This document shows, piece after piece, positions 32,001 to 34,852 of a stretch of 34,852 bases of DNA. The notes under the pieces are model-generated. The model saw only the letters and a list, made by a program, of their open reading frames with translations, did not search any database and was not told the origin of the DNA. The stretch is taken from contig JABHRR010000051.1 in the NCBI GenBank assembly GCA_018670095.1, forward strand, positions 1-34,852, read 5' to 3'. The DNA is from Candidatus Woesearchaeota archaeon. Lineage in GTDB: Archaea > Nanobdellota > Nanobdellia > Woesearchaeales > GW2011-AR9. The translations under genes and the position numbers were made by a program. Numbering within the stretch: position 1 is the first letter of the stretch; each line of letters begins with the position of its first letter.

Positions 32001-34852
32001 ATGGTTTAAATATATCTATTAATGATACTTTTAACAATGTTAATAGTACAATAATTTTCATCAATGTAACTGACACTACTTTACCATATTTTAACCCTAC
32101 TCCTACAAATCAAACTGTCCAATATTCATCTAATTTCTTTTATGACATAAATGGTTCTGATAATTATAACATCAGTAGTTACTCTGTTAATGACACTATT
32201 CAATTTAAAATTAATAGTAGTGGTGGTTTGACTAATGTTAGTACTCTTCATTATGGTGTGATTCCAATTAATATTAGTATTAATGATACTTTTAATAATA
32301 CTAATAGTACAATTATATTTGTTAACATCACAGATACTACTGCTCCAACATTTAGTCCAACGCCAAGTGATCAGAGTGTTCAGGTTGACAATCAGTTCTT
32401 GTACGATGTAAATGCTACGGATAATTATAACATTAGTAGTTTTACTGTGAATGATACTACCTTGTTTAAGATTAATATTAGTGGTACTATTTTGAATAAT
32501 ACTATTCTTGTAGTTGGAACTTATAATTTGAATATTAGTGTTAATGATACGTTTAATAATACTAAATCTAGTGCGATTATTGTTACTGTTACTAGTGCCC
32601 CTCCGCCCGCTGAAGAAGATGGTGGTAGTTCTTCAAGACCCACTCCTACTCCTATTCCAATTAGACCTACTCCTACTCCTGTTCCAATTAGACCTACTCC
32701 ACCACCGGTAGATCCGAGAGATGTTCTTACAGAAAGAGAAGTTCAGGAGATTCTTTCTGATATGCGTGTTGATATTAGGGTTCCACCTACTGAAAGAGTG
32801 GTTACTGATCCAGTCAAGGAGGGACCAATTGCTGATAGAGGCGAAGTTCAAAGAAGAGCAATATCGGATGTTGAAAGAGTATTAGTGGAAATTTATAACC
32901 CAGGTGACAAAGATTTAGTAGTTACGCCTAGATTAAGAGAAGATAAATTTGAACTTAAAGATGAGGAAAGGGTTGAAGATATTTTACGTGAGAGATTACT
33001 TGATGAGTTTAAAGATATTAATGAAGATGAACTTCGACAAAAAATTGAGGAACGTAAAAAAACTGTTGCTTTGATTGAAAGAGAAAATGTTGATTTTATT
33101 AGTGTTGGTAAAACTGCAAGTTTCTTTAGAGGAGAAGTGGAGATGTATTCTGGTGATCATACCTCTGGAAGATTCTTAAGAAATTCATTATTAACTGAAG
33201 AGATTGTTGTTAAGCCTAAAGAAACTTTAGAAACAGAATTATTCTTAAAAAGAGGGATCTCATTAAATCCTGAAGATATAGAAATAATTTTAGAATCAAA
33301 AGGTGTTTTATTAGAAGAGAAAAAGATAGAACCAGATGATGGAAGTTTGATTGGTACAGATATTGACTTTGGTGAAGAAGATAATATCATGGATGTTTAT
33401 GTGTTAATACCTAAAGAGGTTTCTGCGGTAGAGGGTGAAAGTAAATATCATCTTGAAATGGATATTAATCAGCGTGCTTGGGAACAAAAAGATCTTGAAA
33501 ATATTATTGTTCCAAAATTTGTTAGTTCGTTTGCTGAATTTTATGGTCCTTATGATGTCTTGCCTGATGAAGGGGCTTTCTTGGCACAGGAAATAGTCTA
33601 CAAGTTTGATCCTAGAAGTGATTATGTTATCAAAAGTAGAATCTACAAAGACGGAACACTTGTTTCAGAGCATGAATTTGAACGCCTTGCTATAGAGAAA
33701 GTTGCAAAAGATGAGTTTTATGATTCTCCTGCTTTAGTGGGTAGGGCATTTGGTACGGCAGTAAAATTCGTACCATTTGGTTATCGTGCTTATTGGATGG
33801 CTTTAGCGGTTTTATTCCTCTTAATTATCATTACTATTTATTTGGGAATAAGATTGTATAAAATATATTGTTGTAAAACCATCAAGAGAAAAGGAGTATT
33901 TGATGATTTAGAAGAAGCAAAGATTGAATTGACTAAAAAGATTAAAGTAGCTCCTACATTCAAAAGAGGAAAAATTGCTTCTTTAATTATTGTTAAGCGT
34001 CGTTTAATTAAAGCAGCTTTACTAATCTCTTTTGCAATAACGTATCCATTCGTTGCTTTGTATCGTGGATTTAAATTTGTTAAAGACTTGATTGTTCGAC
34101 AGTTTATGAAATTGTTCAGACATTCTACTAAGATGTCTGCAGAGGTTAGTGATAATTATGCTGATGCTGTGCGTGATAATAATCGTTTCGTAAGAAAAGA
34201 GATTAGGCATACTGAGAAGAAGTTGTTTAAGTTCTTATTAGCAATTGGATTATCTGTTCGAGCAGCTAAGAACTGGATTAAACGACAGTTCAGGAAATTG
34301 TTCAGACGTTCTGCTAAGATGTCTGCAGGGGTTAGTGATAATTATGTTGAAGCTGTTCGTGATAATAATCGTTTTGTAAGAAAAGAAATTAGACGCACTG
34401 AGAAGAAGTTGTTCAAGTTCTTATTAGCAATTGGACTCGCTATTGGATTAGCTCTTCGGGCAGCTAAGAATTGGACTAAGCGACAGTTCAGGAAGTTGTT
34501 CAGAAGAACTGTTAAAGTTTCTGAGAAAATTGAAGATCATTCATTAGCTGTTGTAAAGAGTAGTAAGAAATTTGCAAAGAAAGAAATTAAGCATACTGAG
34601 AAGAAGTTATTTAAGTTCTTATTAGCGATAGGATTATCTCTACGTGCAGCTAAGAATTGGATTAAACGACAGTTCAGGAAATTGTTCAGAAGAACTGCGA
34701 AGATGTCTACAAAAGTTAGTGAACAATCTTCTAAGGCTGTGCGTGATAATAATCGTTTCGTAAGAAAAGAAGTTAGACGTACTGAGAAGAAGTTATTTAA
34801 GTTCTTATTAGCGATAGGATTATCTCTACGTGCAGCTAAGAATTGGATTAAA
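29006..34852 (+). CDS. Giant surface protein: two beta-helix regions, three Ig-like repeats, TM, C-terminal 62-residue repeats (3' end outside window)
   Basis: The frame is open from ATG 29006 to the window end, 1949 codons. Order: N-terminal helix (about 23-44), LITGAAIGIQ and an acidic V/E/P stretch (to about 105), CNTCGDC, beta-helix 1 (about 118-415), an Ig/carboxypeptidase-regulatory-like domain (about 422-513), CGDT and beta-helix 2 (about 518-930, closely similar to that of the 24135 gene), three Ig-like repeats of 86-88 residues (about 940-1198), a Pro/Thr-rich linker (about 1205-1230), a charged domain of about 360 residues with no recognised fold, a membrane helix (about 1595-1617), a second hydrophobic stretch near 1672, then 62-residue repeats from about 1698. 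Sequons are abundant. Surface adhesion or host contact is inferred. Confidence 0.82.
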   Translation, partial: MIRNNKKEGWKRKAENISSGNKAFLVLSLVLAFFVIFSLSYGYLNDSDFGNYETNLITGAAIGIQDPGVVGEPVIVEPIVEEPVIENVVEDVGVSEDVNIGVSESEQGLGLAAVNTCNTCGDCRDKAVAGVNLQLTANIVNLTGNCIETTVGDLVIDCKGYNITTDNDFGIDIAFGDNNVTINNCSFYNAGRGVQALSHNVTVDNSSFYHNNIGYDASGTDHLIVNNYFYNNTEGISLNDAHNVVVRNNVIIGHGNDDGIVNSASPDYVTIDGNSIYNTTFAIVLVSGSEKTNARIVNNYIYNTTSQSVRIGELEPNLYFGNNTINLSENDCFEIASGSSNNVNQTFIDNKFLNCSALSLDIQFSSTCTDFYFINNSIDPTVQLRYDQNCPAYFINNSFNKSWINLPTAIGRTNAKFTVQWYLDVHVQDTAAAAIANANVSVFNVTGDLFNISQSDANGNAPRLVVTEFYQNNTNVKFYETPHNITANLTDYIINYTSVNFTNNESTILTIVLPSAATSCGDTITATTTLTAALNGCTGDGITIGASDIILDCAGYQIDGDGGGPDTGVLDSGGSNITVKNCVIKNFGTGIKFEQVVNATIWNNTVGHINLSQPTFGINCANCSEANISNNIITNMTSSAIDSAIGILYAEAPNSALYDAVIFGNNISKIYGVDDFPPFAIGIGDNSILDLDNVKIDNNIIENINCTSASGGSVCESFGGIGIKIRSGTNVNVTNNNLSYLGTGILPAQFGLRIVNNIFKHSMNGIYALNNIGSASTRFNHSWIENNTFDGLNRGVYLFENNHNNTFLNNNFSNILEFSIRDDTYGIINNTLIYNSSIGEIKWDKSNITTNITLGVNSSDLYIENGTIGLINDINTFKLNDTAQITFRGLAYPVTPQLLKDNVRCDDGNTCNITYDSTLGVLIANISSFSNYTLQEGTPPYFDPTPTNQTVQYISEFNYDVNGTDDTAIGNYSVNDTAQFRINGSGMISNATHLHYGFYGLNISINDTFNNVNSTIIFINVTDTTLPYFNPTPTNQTVQYSSNFFYDINGSDNYNISSYSVNDTIQFKINSSGGLTNVSTLHYGVIPINISINDTFNNTNSTIIFVNITDTTAPTFSPTPSDQSVQVDNQFLYDVNATDNYNISSFTVNDTTLFKINISGTILNNTILVVGTYNLNISVNDTFNNTKSSAIIVTVTSAPPPAEEDGGSSSRPTPTPIPIRPTPTPVPIRPTPPPVDPRDVLTEREVQEILSDMRVDIRVPPTERVVTDPVKEGPIADRGEVQRRAISDVERVLVEIYNPGDKDLVVTPRLREDKFELKDEERVEDILRERLLDEFKDINEDELRQKIEERKKTVALIERENVDFISVGKTASFFRGEVEMYSGDHTSGRFLRNSLLTEEIVVKPKETLETELFLKRGISLNPEDIEIILESKGVLLEEKKIEPDDGSLIGTDIDFGEEDNIMDVYVLIPKEVSAVEGESKYHLEMDINQRAWEQKDLENIIVPKFVSSFAEFYGPYDVLPDEGAFLAQEIVYKFDPRSDYVIKSRIYKDGTLVSEHEFERLAIEKVAKDEFYDSPALVGRAFGTAVKFVPFGYRAYWMALAVLFLLIIITIYLGIRLYKIYCCKTIKRKGVFDDLEEAKIELTKKIKVAPTFKRGKIASLIIVKRRLIKAALLISFAITYPFVALYRGFKFVKDLIVRQFMKLFRHSTKMSAEVSDNYADAVRDNNRFVRKEIRHTEKKLFKFLLAIGLSVRAAKNWIKRQFRKLFRRSAKMSAGVSDNYVEAVRDNNRFVRKEIRRTEKKLFKFLLAIGLAIGLALRAAKNWTKRQFRKLFRRTVKVSEKIEDHSLAVVKSSKKFAKKEIKHTEKKLFKFLLAIGLSLRAAKNWIKRQFRKLFRRTAKMSTKVSEQSSKAVRDNNRFVRKEVRRTEKKLFKFLLAIGLSLRAAKNWIK
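34097..34852 (+). repeat. Tandem 186-bp (62-codon) repeats within the giant surface-protein gene
   Basis: Four units begin with CGACAG at 34097, 34283, 34481 and 34667; the next would begin at 34853, just past the edge. Spacings are 186, 198 and 186 bases, the 198 unit having an in-frame AIGL duplication. The consensus includes RQFRKLFRR, AVRDNNRFVRKE, TEKKLFKFLLAIGLS and RAAKNWIK. In the third unit the DNNRFVRKE part is replaced by a different Lys-rich sequence. Units are highly similar at base level, a sign of recent expansion or gene conversion. Confidence 0.85.

Overview
The window reads as a piece of chromosome from a low-GC archaeon, most likely a DPANN lineage of the Woesearchaeota/Pacearchaeota kind. 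The grounds are the archaeal form of the information genes (threonyl-tRNA synthetase with the archaeal editing domain, eukaryote-like uS15, NOG1 GTPase, e-MtaB, XPD-type helicase, family II pyrophosphatase), two tRNA genes with bulge-helix-bulge introns, and many leaderless genes with a TATA box about 25 bases before the start codon. The exact lineage is inference; there is no rRNA gene here.

Layout. 1-5040: 3' end of ftsY, a PHP phosphoesterase, the tRNA thiomethylase e-MtaB, a minus-strand group made of a 38-residue membrane peptide and two paralogous unknown proteins, and a DUF1003 membrane protein. 5040-6300: a LAGLIDADG-type protein whose 3' end runs into an antisense tRNA-Leu(UAA) gene carrying two introns. 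6400-11330: small proteins, a membrane-anchored transglutaminase-like protein, a YkgJ-like protein, an Fe-S helicase, a winged-helix regulator with a structured leader, a small secreted protein and uS15. 11540-15400: thrS facing a bacterial-type tgt-queA pair, the two dedicated enzymes that place and mature queuosine in tRNA, which is unexpected in an archaeon. 15400-19240: an unknown small protein, an orphan two-domain T2SF/FlaJ-like membrane protein and an APH-family kinase. 19303-19423: tRNA-Phe(GAA), also with two introns. 19540-24025: smc and a Mn-dependent pyrophosphatase. 24135-34852: two long Asn-rich surface proteins with related beta-helix and Ig-like domains, separated by NOG1 and by a regulator made of two tandem HTH repeats. 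The second surface protein (more than 1949 residues) ends, within the window, in 62-residue repeats and continues past the edge.

How the parts may work together. The regulator at 28534 overlaps the start of the giant surface-protein gene, so the two probably form one transcript. Its promoter lies in a duplicated block of about 123 bp with TTAC-N6-GTAA sites spaced 21, 21 and 42 bp. A nearly identical site sits at the same distance from the TATA box of smc, so one regulator might link surface-protein expression with chromosome organisation. Several genes concern tRNA: e-MtaB, Tgt, QueA, ThrRS and the two intron-rich tRNAs.

The most noteworthy observations are the T-arm and D-loop introns in the two tRNAs, the tgt-queA pair, the phased operator array with its match at smc, the repeat-bearing giant surface protein, and the three-way-junction leader before the winged-helix regulator.
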